Positions 1-8,429 of a stretch of 24,867 bases of DNA are shown piece after piece. Source of the DNA: Thermocaproicibacter sp041859875 (GTDB lineage: Bacteria; Bacillota; Clostridia; Oscillospirales; Acutalibacteraceae). Positions within the stretch are counted from its first letter, which is position 1, and each line of letters starts with the position of its first letter. The notes under the pieces are model-generated. The model saw only the letters and a program-made list of their open reading frames with translations. It was not told where the DNA came from and ran no database searches. A program made the translations under genes and the position numbers. Location of the stretch: contig JBFLFY010000026.1 of assembly GCA_041859875.1 (NCBI GenBank), forward strand, positions 1 through 24,867, read 5' to 3'.

Positions 1-1
1 T

Positions 2-625
2 GCGGGAAAAACATCCTCCGCCGGTTCTGCGGCTTCTTCCAAACAGGCAAACGCAAAACCTTCGGGGGAGCTGACGCAGGAAAGCCTGAAAAGCTACCCG
101 GTTACACCGGAATCCCAGTTTGAAACAGAGGATGTTTCCGGGGGCGTTTCCGTTACAGGCTGCGACAGTGAGGATGCGGTTGTCGTTGTGCCAAAGACCA
201 TGAAGGGCAAGCCGGTTGTGGAAATAGGTGAAGCGGGAATGGACAATTTAGATAAGTGCAAAGGAATTGTATTGCCGGACAGTGTAAAAACGATTCAATT
301 TAATGCTTTTTGTAATGACCCTCAACTGGAATATGTTGAATTTGGAAAGAACCTTAAAGAAATTGAAGATTCTGCATTTAACGGCTGCAAAGAATTAAGA
401 AGCGTGAATTTTCCCGAAGGCATGAAGACAATAAACAGTAGCAAAGGTGGTGCTGTATTTGCCAACTGTAGAAAATTACAAGAAATTAAGATACCAGCAA
501 GTGCGACAAACATCGGAAGCATTTTAATGCATGCTGATTGCCCTAATGCGGTTATCGTTACCCCAGCGGGTTCCGCGGCGGAAAAATGGGCGAAGGCAAA
601 CAATGTGCCGGTAAAGAATCAGTAA
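2..625 (+). CDS. BspA-type leucine-rich-repeat protein, 3' part only
   Basis: The reading frame is open from base 2 to the stop at 623-625, so the true start lies upstream of the window. The visible 207 residues begin with an Ala/Ser-rich stretch (AGKTSSAGSAASS), which looks like a flexible linker behind a signal peptide or membrane anchor. BspA-like (LRR_5) repeats follow, recognisable by phrases such as IVLPDSVKTIQFNAF, LEYVEFGKNLKEIEDSAF and LQEIKIPASATNIG. The end (TPAGSAAEKWAKANNVPV) is the usual C-terminal cap of this family. Such proteins are normally exported and take part in surface binding; that role is family knowledge and is not shown here. A GTG at 188 is only an internal codon. 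It is followed after 39 bp by the TadE-like gene, so it probably belongs to the same operon. Confidence 0.8.
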   Translation, partial: AGKTSSAGSAASSKQANAKPSGELTQESLKSYPVTPESQFETEDVSGGVSVTGCDSEDAVVVVPKTMKGKPVVEIGEAGMDNLDKCKGIVLPDSVKTIQFNAFCNDPQLEYVEFGKNLKEIEDSAFNGCKELRSVNFPEGMKTINSSKGGAVFANCRKLQEIKIPASATNIGSILMHADCPNAVIVTPAGSAAEKWAKANNVPVKNQ

Positions 626-664
626 ATTTCAGGTTCTGTGCGCAGAAAATGTGGAGGTGGAGAT

Positions 665-1345
665 ATGACATTTGAAGAACAGAAAGGGCGTACATGCAAT
701 TCTGAAAGCGATGAACATGGCGCTGTGGTAATAGAAGCAACGCTTTCGCTGAGCTTTTTCATGTTCGCAATTTTCACGCTGCTTTCAGTTGTAAGTATTT
801 GCTATGCTCAGGCGCGCATCAATACCGCAGTTGACTGTGCGGCAAAGGAAATGTCGGAGTATACCCACCTTTACTATTGCACTCATATGAGTGACGCGTT
901 TGGCAGTAAGGAAGGCAAAAGTACGGAAATTGCAAATAAGGTCGGGCATTTGCTCGAACGAATCGGCGGAAAGGTTGACCCAATCGACAAAGACTTCGGC
1001 AGTTTACTAACAGATTCAGGAAAATCCATTGAGGATGACAGCATTACAGACTATGTAAAACTCCTGGCTGTGAACTGTGCGGCAAAGCATTTGACGGGGA
1101 GAAACCTGGTCAGTACTTCATCAGGCAGTGCGGATACGCTTCTAAAACATTTTCATGTAAAAAATGGCTTGGAAGGGATCAATTTTACATTGTCTAATGT
1201 TGCTACCCCAGATAAAAACAACAAAGGGGACAATATTTGCCTGGTAGCGCAATACCATATCAATGTAATTAAGCTGTTCAAGTGGAACATTGGGTTTGAT
1301 TTTAAGCACGGAGCTTATACTCAGGCGTGGGCAAATGGTGATTAA
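665..1345 (+). CDS. TadE-like pseudopilin
   Basis: This 226-residue protein has a short hydrophilic leader, then GAVVIEATLSLSFF and one hydrophobic helix (about residues 20-45). The remainder is a soluble domain. G19 followed by A20 with Glu at +5 (E24) matches the class III prepilin processing site used by TadE/TadF/Flp-type proteins, and the leader is hydrophilic and acidic as in that group. In Tad systems such minor pseudopilins are cut by the A24 peptidase encoded by the next gene and help pilus assembly at the membrane. I chose the ATG at 665 because GGAGG (653-657) lies 7 bp upstream; an in-frame GTG at 638 has no such site. The C-terminal domain is not otherwise recognised. TadE versus TadG-like assignment is uncertain. 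Confidence 0.75.
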   Translation: MTFEEQKGRTCNSESDEHGAVVIEATLSLSFFMFAIFTLLSVVSICYAQARINTAVDCAAKEMSEYTHLYYCTHMSDAFGSKEGKSTEIANKVGHLLERIGGKVDPIDKDFGSLLTDSGKSIEDDSITDYVKLLAVNCAAKHLTGRNLVSTSSGSADTLLKHFHVKNGLEGINFTLSNVATPDKNNKGDNICLVAQYHINVIKLFKWNIGFDFKHGAYTQAWANGD

Positions 1346-1395
1346 TACATAAAGTGCGGCGGGCATAATTTTGAAACAGGGAACGGAGCAGGCAT

Positions 1396-2208
1396 ATGAA
1401 TTACCCATTTCTTATGATAGCGGCAGCCGGCCTCGCGGGAGTTGCAGCGGCAGCATTTCGCAGGCAGAAAGAAACTGTCCCGGAGGGTGCGGGCAAAGAT
1501 AAGATTTGCCCGGATTCGGTGGAGACTGAAGAAAATGGACAGGCGGAAAATACGGAGAAGCAGGAAATGGCCTCCCCTTTACAAACTAGCGGTGAAGCGG
1601 ATTCGGTACCGGAAAATGATGTGCCGCCGGGCAAAGCAGTGAAAAAGCGGGGAAAGCTGCTCGTGCCCAAACGTGCGGTAATTGCTGCTATGTGCATTTG
1701 TGAGGTTGCTCTTGCCGCATTCCTTGGCTGTGTTTATCCGGAAAACTCAGTCATCTTTGATTTGAAAGTCCTCATGCTTACCACTCTTCTGTGGCCCTGT
1801 GCGTGGTTTGATTTTACGGAACTGCGGATTCCAAACAAGATTTTACTGGCCGGGTGTGCCGGCCGCGCGGTTCTGCTGGTTGCGGAACTTCTCACCGCCC
1901 GAGAAGGGCTGCAGGGCACACTGATTTCGGAAGCTGTGGCTGCGGCGGTGCTGCTGCTTGCGACGCTTCTGTGCCGGCTGGTTGTTCCAAAATCGGTTGG
2001 ATTTGGTGACATGAAGCTTTTGGCACTTATGGGGCTCTATTTGGGTACGGACGGAATTTGGGCAACCATGCTTTTCTCCATGCTGATAGCCTTTTTTGCG
2101 GCGGTAGCGCTTTTAATTGCAAAACGTGTCAAAAAGAAGGATGCCCTTCCATTTGCGCCGTCACTGCTGTGTGGTTCTGTGTTGGCTGCTTTTTTGGCAG
2201 GTGTGTAA
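1396..2208 (+). CDS. A24-family prepilin peptidase (TadV/CpaA type)
   Basis: A 270-residue polytopic membrane aspartic protease expected to cleave the leader of Flp/TadE-type prepilins at the membrane. The two catalytic aspartates are visible: D139 in WFDFTELRIPNK and D205 in GFGDMKLL, the GxGD signature. They are 66 residues apart, as usual for the family. Hydrophobic segments lie at about 4-20, 92-112, 122-137, 148-165, 177-196, 206-240 and 250-268. An unusual feature is a charged, Glu/Lys/Pro-rich stretch at about residues 22-90 between the first and second helices, not part of the minimal TadV/CpaA fold. It lacks the cysteine pairs of the PilD methylase domain. The gene lies 50 bp after the pseudopilin gene and 14 bp before the WG-repeat gene. 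Confidence 0.87.
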   Translation: MNYPFLMIAAAGLAGVAAAAFRRQKETVPEGAGKDKICPDSVETEENGQAENTEKQEMASPLQTSGEADSVPENDVPPGKAVKKRGKLLVPKRAVIAAMCICEVALAAFLGCVYPENSVIFDLKVLMLTTLLWPCAWFDFTELRIPNKILLAGCAGRAVLLVAELLTAREGLQGTLISEAVAAAVLLLATLLCRLVVPKSVGFGDMKLLALMGLYLGTDGIWATMLFSMLIAFFAAVALLIAKRVKKKDALPFAPSLLCGSVLAAFLAGV

Positions 2209-2222
2209 AAGGGGTGGACGGA

Positions 2223-3569
2223 ATGAAACATTATAAAGACATTTTCCCGGTATTTTTATTAGTCCTTTTGCTTGGCTCTGCTGCTTTTTTGGTGTACAGC
2301 AATATGTCGCAGAGCAATGAGTACACGCAAACGCTGGAAAAAGCGCGCACTTTCGCAAAAAATGGGGTGGTTGCCGACGCAGAAAAAGCTTACCAGCAAG
2401 CACTTAATTTAAACCCGAGCCTTGACCTTTCTCTGGAAGCTGGCAACGTCTATCTGAATTCCGGGGAAAAAGACGCTGCGGCTCAGTGGGCACAGGATAC
2501 GGTCCTTAATAATTACCCCAACAGCAGTGGGGCCTATGAGTTTGCAATCCAGACATATCTTGCACAGAAGGATTATAAAAAAGCGTTCTTAGAGTACAGC
2601 ATTTTTCAGAAGAGAGGGTTGGCTTCACCAAAGGTAGAGAAGCTCATTGACACAGTTCGCTATGCTTATTCACTGGAAGACTCTTATGATGCCGTGGGGC
2701 CTTTCGCAAACGATACCGGGCTAGCGGCAGTTTGCAGCGATGGTAAATGGGGCTATGTCGATGCTTCCGGCCAGGAAAAAGTGGGCTGCCAGTACGCTGC
2801 GGCAGGGTGTTACAGCGGCGGTTTGGCGCCGGTTAAGGATGCAGACGGAACCGCTTATTACATAGATGAGAGCGGAAATAAAAAAGTGGTGGCCTCTTAT
2901 TTCACTTCGCAGAATGCAGGTATGGGAAATATAACGCAGCTTTCCATGGCGCAGCAGGATCTTCTGCTGGTTTGCGCCGGGGGAAAGTGGAGTTACTGTG
3001 ACGCAAAAACATACCGTAAAAAATTTGGAGATTATTCAGCGGCTACATTAATTACAAACGGCGTTGGAGCTGTAAGCGACAGCGGCTCAGGCTGGAGCCT
3101 GATTTCAGGCGGCGGCAAAAAAATCTCCAGCGAGGTCTATGAAAAAATATTAGCGGATGAGAAAAACGTCATTTGCCGTGGCGGTGCCGTTTTAGCGCAA
3201 AAAGATGGAACATATTCTTTACTTAACACCAAAGGACAGAAAATAACAAATTCAGCTTATGATGATGCAAAACCGTTTTACAGTGACGAAGCAGCGGCGG
3301 TTCGAAAAGCTGGAAAATGGATTTTCGTAGACGGCAAAGGAAAAGAATCGAACTTTGGGGATTATGACGACGCACGGAGCTTTTCAAACGGCTTTGCGGC
3401 AGTATGCCGGAACGGGAGATGGGGCTACATTAATTCAAGTGGAAAACTGGTCATTCCATACACCTTTTCGGATGCGGGGGCTTTCAATTCTAAAGGAACA
3501 GCGTTTGTAAAAACGGATTCTGGAAAATGGCAGCTTTTACGGCTTTACAGCAAAAACTTCAGCGACTGA
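2223..3569 (+). CDS. Membrane-anchored TPR and WG-repeat protein
   Basis: A 448-residue protein with an uncleaved-looking N-terminal membrane helix (residues 7-25). A helical, TPR-like region follows at about 33-145 (ARTFAKNGVVADAEKAYQQAL is typical TPR spacing). At about 155-445 come some seven WG-type beta repeats, for example KWGYVDASGQEK, WIFVDGKGKES and WGYINSSGKLV. WG repeats are thought to form beta-propeller-like interaction surfaces; no enzyme motif is seen. The ATG at 2223 is chosen because the hydrophobic anchor starts just after it and a purine-rich GGGGTGG precedes it. Longer in-frame forms would run through the peptidase gene. The context suggests an envelope scaffold that works with the pilus and kinase genes. 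The binding partner is unknown. Confidence 0.8.
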   Translation: MKHYKDIFPVFLLVLLLGSAAFLVYSNMSQSNEYTQTLEKARTFAKNGVVADAEKAYQQALNLNPSLDLSLEAGNVYLNSGEKDAAAQWAQDTVLNNYPNSSGAYEFAIQTYLAQKDYKKAFLEYSIFQKRGLASPKVEKLIDTVRYAYSLEDSYDAVGPFANDTGLAAVCSDGKWGYVDASGQEKVGCQYAAAGCYSGGLAPVKDADGTAYYIDESGNKKVVASYFTSQNAGMGNITQLSMAQQDLLLVCAGGKWSYCDAKTYRKKFGDYSAATLITNGVGAVSDSGSGWSLISGGGKKISSEVYEKILADEKNVICRGGAVLAQKDGTYSLLNTKGQKITNSAYDDAKPFYSDEAAAVRKAGKWIFVDGKGKESNFGDYDDARSFSNGFAAVCRNGRWGYINSSGKLVIPYTFSDAGAFNSKGTAFVKTDSGKWQLLRLYSKNFSD

Positions 3570-3614
3570 AAAATAAAGTGGATGTTTGATCTTACAAAAG
3601 GCAGGGGATAACAA

Positions 3615-5102
3615 ATGGATCGGTTTAGTTTTAGAAATCAGGGTACGGCTTCTTTCCTCGTTTACGAGATGAATGAAGAAGAAGTGATTGATAGTCTGGG
3701 CTTAGGGATGCTCAGCAACAACAGCATCCCCGGTATGCTGCCGGTTGCGTTTACACAGTTGGATGCGGAACGCTTTTTTCAATACAATATTTCTTCCAAA
3801 GTAAACCTCCATAGTTATTTAGCCGGTATGGTTAGCCGCAAGCGGCTGCTTTCGGTTTTTACTACTGTAAGTGAGGCATTTTTAGCATCAGAAGATTATT
3901 TGCTAGACAGTGGGATGTTCCTGCTGGATACAAACTATATGTACACCGATGTTTCAAGCGGAAATACACAGCTTGTATATTTGCCGGTTCTGCGTGATGT
4001 TACATCCCCTGATTTAGGGACATTTTTCAAAAATATGATGTTCACAATTCAGAGTGACCCAACGGAAAACTGCACTTATTTAGCGCGAATTCTAAATTTT
4101 TTAAATGCAAATGAAAATTTTTCACTGAAACAGTTTCATCATCTGCTTTCGGATCTTTCACGGGAGAATACGGGAAGAGCAGCGCCCGCCCCGGTTGCCG
4201 CGCCGCTGCCAGTGAAGCATATACCGGCGGCAGTACAGCCGCTGCCGGTAATGCAGGTGCCACCCCCACCGCCGAAGTCTGTTCCTGCCGCGCCGTATCC
4301 TGCTGCTTTTCCTCAGCCTGCGGCAAAACCGGTTTCTCAAAAGCCGGCCAGGAGCAAAGGGTGGCTTCCTTTTGGCTCACAAAAGAAAAGTCCGCCAGTT
4401 CAGCAGCCAAAGCCGCCAAAAGCAAAGAAAAAAAGTGGTTTGTTTCACCAAAATAAGAAGTCTAAAACTGCTCCAGCTGCCAGCTTTGCCATACCGGGAA
4501 TGGAAAGTCAGGCTTGCCCAGTTCAGCAGCCAGCTTGCACGAAGCCTGTGCCTCCTCCATGCCCTGCTGCCCCAAAGCCTGCACCGGCAAGGTATGCTGC
4601 CAGCGCTGCACCGGCACCAAGCGTTCCGGCACAGCCTTTTCAAAGCGTCCCACCTATTCCGGCACCAATTCAGTCATATACGCCGCGTCCTGCTCTGGTA
4701 GGAGATGCTAATGCGGGTACCATTGTTCTGAACCAAAGAATGCAGGAAGCAGGGACAACACTATTGTCATCAGACATGCTGGAGGGCGGAGCCAAAGTCC
4801 ATGCTCCGCTGCCATTTCTCATTCGGATGAAAACGGGCGAAAAAGTAGAGATTACCAAAACAGAGTTTCGCCTTGGCAAGGAAAGAAATTATGCGGATTA
4901 CTGTATTGCAGACAATCCTGCTGTTTCAAGAAGCCATGCTGACATTCTCAAAAAAGTCGACGGCTATGCAATACGGGATAATAACTCCCTGAACCACACA
5001 TATGTTGACGGCCATATGCTTACAAGCAATGTGGAGTATCCTCTGAAAGCCGGAAGCGTCATTGTGCTGGCAAATGAGGAGTTCCAGTTTCATTTGGTTT
5101 AA
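3615..5102 (+). CDS. FHA-domain protein with probable DUF6382-type N-terminus
   Basis: A 495-residue, apparently cytoplasmic protein in three parts. Residues 1 to about 185 form a globular domain (FLVYEMNEEEVIDSLGLGMLSNN and following) resembling the DUF6382 domain found N-terminal to FHA domains in clostridia. Residues about 190-355 are a Pro/Ala/Gln/Lys-rich linker. Residues about 395-495 are an FHA phosphothreonine-binding domain, with the expected G420/R422 (LGKER), S438-R439-S440-H441 and N-x-T-x-V-x-G (NHTYVDG) motifs. The linker end holds two Thr motifs (GTIVLN around T369, GTTLLS around T381/T382) like those in the small membrane protein at 7948. It is encoded just before a PP2C phosphatase and a Ser/Thr kinase, so it probably reads the phosphorylation state they set. 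FHA is secure; the N-terminal family name is from memory of its look. Confidence 0.88.
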   Translation: MDRFSFRNQGTASFLVYEMNEEEVIDSLGLGMLSNNSIPGMLPVAFTQLDAERFFQYNISSKVNLHSYLAGMVSRKRLLSVFTTVSEAFLASEDYLLDSGMFLLDTNYMYTDVSSGNTQLVYLPVLRDVTSPDLGTFFKNMMFTIQSDPTENCTYLARILNFLNANENFSLKQFHHLLSDLSRENTGRAAPAPVAAPLPVKHIPAAVQPLPVMQVPPPPPKSVPAAPYPAAFPQPAAKPVSQKPARSKGWLPFGSQKKSPPVQQPKPPKAKKKSGLFHQNKKSKTAPAASFAIPGMESQACPVQQPACTKPVPPPCPAAPKPAPARYAASAAPAPSVPAQPFQSVPPIPAPIQSYTPRPALVGDANAGTIVLNQRMQEAGTTLLSSDMLEGGAKVHAPLPFLIRMKTGEKVEITKTEFRLGKERNYADYCIADNPAVSRSHADILKKVDGYAIRDNNSLNHTYVDGHMLTSNVEYPLKAGSVIVLANEEFQFHLV

Positions 5103-5126
5103 ATCATTTGAGAATGAAGGATTATT

Positions 5127-5897
5127 ATGGAAATAACATCCTGTTATGTTTCAGACATTGGCACACAGAAGACCGTTAATCAGGACTCCCTTGCGATAAA
5201 AGTTGCTGAAACGCCATACGGCAGGGTGGCAATGGCGGTTGTATGCGATGGAATGGGGGGACTTTCCAAAGGCGAACTTGCCAGTGCAGAAGTGGTTAGG
5301 GCATTTGAGCAATGGTTTTTGAATTCGCTGCTTAGCTGGATGCAGCGTGGATGTGAAGTGCAAGAGCTTTCATCACAGTGGAACGGGATTGTACAGCAGC
5401 AGAACATAAAACTTGTGCAGTATGGGCATGAACGGGGAATTCGGCTGGGGACAACTGCCACAGTTTTACTTCTCCTAAGTGACCGATATTATTTGCTGAG
5501 CATTGGTGACTCCCGTGCCTATGAAATTACAGACGTGCGCATTACTTGCCTGACACATGACCACTCTTTTGTTATGCGGGAGGTCGACGAAGGGCGTTTA
5601 ACCCGGCAGCAGGCAGAGAATGATCCGCGCCGCAATATACTGCTGCAGTGCATTGGCGCTTCAAAAAATGTAGAACCCGATTTTTTCGAAGGTGTTACGT
5701 CACACAAAACCACATATCTGCTTTGTACAGATGGGTTCCGCCACCGGGCAATGCAGGAAGAAATGCGTGAGACGCTATGCCCATCCTCCTTATGGGATGC
5801 TAATACAATGAATGCAAAGCTCTCCTTCCTTGTTGAACAAATCAAGCAGAGAGGGGAGCAGGACAATATTACGGCTGTTATTTTGAAGACAGACTGA
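5127..5897 (+). CDS. PP2C-family Ser/Thr protein phosphatase
   Basis: A 256-residue cytoplasmic metal-dependent phosphatase of the PPM/PP2C family, near the usual bacterial Stp length. Metal-binding and signature residues are all visible: D20 in NQDSLA, D41-G42 in VCDGMGG, the GTTAT segment at 108-112, GDSRAY with D128, CTDGF with D202, and QDNITA with D246. The expected reaction is removal of phosphate from Ser/Thr residues, here probably those phosphorylated by the kinase encoded 16 bp downstream. The pairing of PP2C and kinase genes is common in Firmicutes; the presence of an FHA gene 24 bp upstream completes a writer-eraser-reader set. No membrane segment is seen. Confidence 0.93.
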   Translation: MEITSCYVSDIGTQKTVNQDSLAIKVAETPYGRVAMAVVCDGMGGLSKGELASAEVVRAFEQWFLNSLLSWMQRGCEVQELSSQWNGIVQQQNIKLVQYGHERGIRLGTTATVLLLLSDRYYLLSIGDSRAYEITDVRITCLTHDHSFVMREVDEGRLTRQQAENDPRRNILLQCIGASKNVEPDFFEGVTSHKTTYLLCTDGFRHRAMQEEMRETLCPSSLWDANTMNAKLSFLVEQIKQRGEQDNITAVILKTD

Positions 5898-5913
5898 GAG
5901 AGGCGGCATAAAG

Positions 5914-7929
5914 ATGACTGAAACAAAATTGCAGACGCTTCCGCCAGGAACACTGATTGGCGGAAAATATGAAGTCTTGAAAAAAATTGGCCAGGGCGGC
6001 ATGAGTGTCGTATATCTGGTTATGGACACGCACCTGAATAAGAACTGGGCACTAAAAGAAGTGCGCAGGGACGTTGTGCAGAATTTCGAAGTTGTTAAGC
6101 AGGGCTTAATTGTTGAAACGAATATGCTTAAAAAATTAAGCCACCCCAATCTGCCGCGCATTGTTGACATCATCGACCAGGAAGGCGTTTTCTATGTCAT
6201 TATGGATTACATAGAAGGCCGAACTCTCAGCGCAGTATTAAAAGAATATGGAGCTCAGCCTCAGGAAAACGTCGTAGAATGGGCAAAACAACTCTGTGAT
6301 GTTCTTAGCTATTTACATAGCCGCACTCCGCCTATTATTTACCGTGACATGAAACCGGGCAATATTATGCTGAAACCGGAAGGCGGCATTACTTTAATCG
6401 ATTTCGGTATAGCCCGCGAATTCAAGAAAAAAAATTCTGCTGACACAACCTGCTTAGGCACCCTTGGCTATGCTGCACCGGAACAGTTCGGCGGCCATGG
6501 CCAAACGGATGCCCGAACAGACATCTATTGTCTGGGCGCAACATTATACCATTTGGTAACAGGGAAGAACCCTTGCGAACCGCCCTACGAGATTTTACCG
6601 ATTCGGCAGGTGAATGCAGCGCTTTCACCAGGGCTTGAGCGGATTCTTATAAAATGTACTCAGAGGGATCCAAAAGACCGATACCAGAACTGTGCTGAAC
6701 TCATGTATGCCTTGGAACACTATGATGAAATAGACGACAGTTACCGAAAAAAGCAAAGAAAAAAAATGGTGGTATTTTGTATTCCGTCATTCCTGTGCTG
6801 CGCAAGCATTCTGTTTAGCGTTTTCTCCTGGAACGGACTGCAAACAGAACGGCGAACGAATTATGACTGGCAACTTGGTAATGCGACCAACTTAGCAACG
6901 GAAAGCGTTTACCAAGACAAGTATAACCCTGAAGTAATGAATGGGTACCTTGCCGCGATTCATATTGATGCTTCACGTGAGGAAGGCTATACCGGCTTGC
7001 TGGATTACAGCACAAGGATTAATCAAACACAGTCTGGGCTTGATACTGTGTGCGCGCTGGTGGATGCAAACAAAGAGGGAATTCAGAAAGACAGCGCTCT
7101 TCTGGTGAAAATTGCAAAGCTGTATTTTCAAGGAAACAGCAAAGACAAGAACTTTTCAGTTAACTATATGAAAGCCGCGAAATATTTTGCCATGGCTGAT
7201 GTTGGAAAATATCCCGATGTTCCGTATCTAGCAGAGATTTCAAAAGCTTTGGGAAGCTTTAGCAGTGATATTAACTGGAAAAAAGTATCAGCTACGCTTG
7301 ATGAGTTTGAACGGTATAACGACAAGCAGACTCTTACTGTAAACAGAATTCGAAACTATCAGTTGGCTTCAGGGGCCTATACGGAAAACAAGCGTGAATT
7401 TTCGTCTGCAGGGGTGGACCCTTACCAGAAAGCTGTGAAACTGCTTGCGAAGGCACAACGTGATGCCGATAATCTGAAAAACGATGTCAGTTCAGGAAGC
7501 AAGGTCGAAGATTCCAGTGCTTTGCCGCAGATTACTCAGGAAATCTACTCCAACCTTGCAACGGATTACTACACGGCCTATACGGTGAACAGCCGTGTTA
7601 CAAATTACGATAAAGCCCTAGAGTACCTGGAACTGTTGCTGACTTCACAAGACAATGCCAATGAGATAAAAACGACGGAATTTCGCATAGCAGATGTCTA
7701 TGTTCAAAAAAATGACAAAAAAAATGCAGAAACTCAATATGAAAAATTAATCAGAAAATATCCTAGCATGGCACGCCCTTATTTGGACTATGCAGTGTTT
7801 GAATATGACCACGGAAATTTACCCGTTTCACTGCGGCTCTATCGCCAGGCATCCAAGCAAAGAGATGCTAAGGACAATCCATCCTTTTCAAAGCTCGGTG
7901 TGAAACTGAAAAATGCAGGTTTACTGTAA
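5914..7929 (+). CDS. Transmembrane Ser/Thr protein kinase with extracellular TPR-like region
   Basis: A 671-residue Hanks-type kinase. The cytoplasmic domain (about 17-270) has the glycine loop GQGGMS (26-31), catalytic Lys48 (ALKE), Glu68, the catalytic loop YRDMKPGN with D145 and N150, DFG at 163-165 and APE at 188-190. It therefore looks active. The usual His of HRD is Tyr, common in this bacterial branch. A single membrane helix lies at about 285-305 after a basic stretch. The remaining 360 residues are extracellular and helical, with TPR-like spacing near the end (KTTEFRIADVYVQKNDKKNAETQYEKL is cut short here as KTTEFRIADVYVQ). It lacks the PASTA repeats of PrkC, so the ligand differs. 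It sits in one operon with its likely phosphatase and FHA partner. Confidence 0.93.
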   Translation: MTETKLQTLPPGTLIGGKYEVLKKIGQGGMSVVYLVMDTHLNKNWALKEVRRDVVQNFEVVKQGLIVETNMLKKLSHPNLPRIVDIIDQEGVFYVIMDYIEGRTLSAVLKEYGAQPQENVVEWAKQLCDVLSYLHSRTPPIIYRDMKPGNIMLKPEGGITLIDFGIAREFKKKNSADTTCLGTLGYAAPEQFGGHGQTDARTDIYCLGATLYHLVTGKNPCEPPYEILPIRQVNAALSPGLERILIKCTQRDPKDRYQNCAELMYALEHYDEIDDSYRKKQRKKMVVFCIPSFLCCASILFSVFSWNGLQTERRTNYDWQLGNATNLATESVYQDKYNPEVMNGYLAAIHIDASREEGYTGLLDYSTRINQTQSGLDTVCALVDANKEGIQKDSALLVKIAKLYFQGNSKDKNFSVNYMKAAKYFAMADVGKYPDVPYLAEISKALGSFSSDINWKKVSATLDEFERYNDKQTLTVNRIRNYQLASGAYTENKREFSSAGVDPYQKAVKLLAKAQRDADNLKNDVSSGSKVEDSSALPQITQEIYSNLATDYYTAYTVNSRVTNYDKALEYLELLLTSQDNANEIKTTEFRIADVYVQKNDKKNAETQYEKLIRKYPSMARPYLDYAVFEYDHGNLPVSLRLYRQASKQRDAKDNPSFSKLGVKLKNAGLL

Positions 7930-7947
7930 AAGGAGGCGCCCAGCAAA

Positions 7948-8427
7948 ATGCCTTACAGAATTATGATGTATGTCGGTATTGGACTTGCTGTTGCAACATT
8001 CATCATTTCGGTTATCCTATTTATCCGGCTTAAAATCACAGGCGTTATAGGCTATTTTAGTGGCTATACCGCTGCAAAAGAAATTAAGCAGATGCAGGGC
8101 GGCAATCTCCCGACAAAGCGAAAACATTGGAACAGAAAGGAAAAGGTTGGCAGAGCATCACGACCTTTGAGCCGACCGGTTGCTTTAGGTAATCGCACCG
8201 GTGCAACAGAACTGCTGAACCCCGAGAAGAGCGCAGAGAGCACGGTGCTGCTTCCCCATCCGGGGGAAAGCAAATCTGGTGCCTGCACAGATGCCGGCGA
8301 AGCAACGGTTTTGCTGGAAAAAGCAGAGAAGAATGTCGCAGATTCCGATGCCAAGCGGCTGCATATGGAAGTTGACGAGACAGTTGTCAGCACATCGGAA
8401 CGGATTGATGAAAGCCGGCAGGTCTGA
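7948..8427 (+). CDS. Small membrane protein with repeated Thr motifs
   Basis: A 159-residue protein of no family that I recognise. One membrane helix lies at about residues 8-27, followed by a basic cytoplasmic segment (KRKHWNRKEK) and an apparently disordered acidic tail. The tail holds four similar Thr motifs: ATELL (T87), STVLL (T99), ATVLL (T120) and ETVVS (T145). A threonine with a hydrophobic residue at +3 suits some FHA domains, so this may be a phosphorylated docking platform for the FHA protein encoded at 3615. That is inference. It starts behind an excellent AAGGAGG site, lies 18 bp after the kinase gene and ends 2 bp before the giant Ig-like gene, so co-expression is likely. Confidence 0.75.
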   Translation: MPYRIMMYVGIGLAVATFIISVILFIRLKITGVIGYFSGYTAAKEIKQMQGGNLPTKRKHWNRKEKVGRASRPLSRPVALGNRTGATELLNPEKSAESTVLLPHPGESKSGACTDAGEATVLLEKAEKNVADSDAKRLHMEVDETVVSTSERIDESRQV

Positions 8428-8429
8428 TT

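Noticed and set aside
2058..2222. N-terminal extension of the WG-repeat protein inside the peptidase gene
   Set aside because: The extension would overlap the peptidase by 150 bp and put the membrane anchor in the middle; ATG 2223 fits better.
4042..4425. Long antisense open frames opposite the FHA protein linker
   Set aside because: They mirror the Pro/Ala/Gln-rich codons of the real gene, have no ribosome site or recognisable domain, and overlap a well-supported FHA gene.
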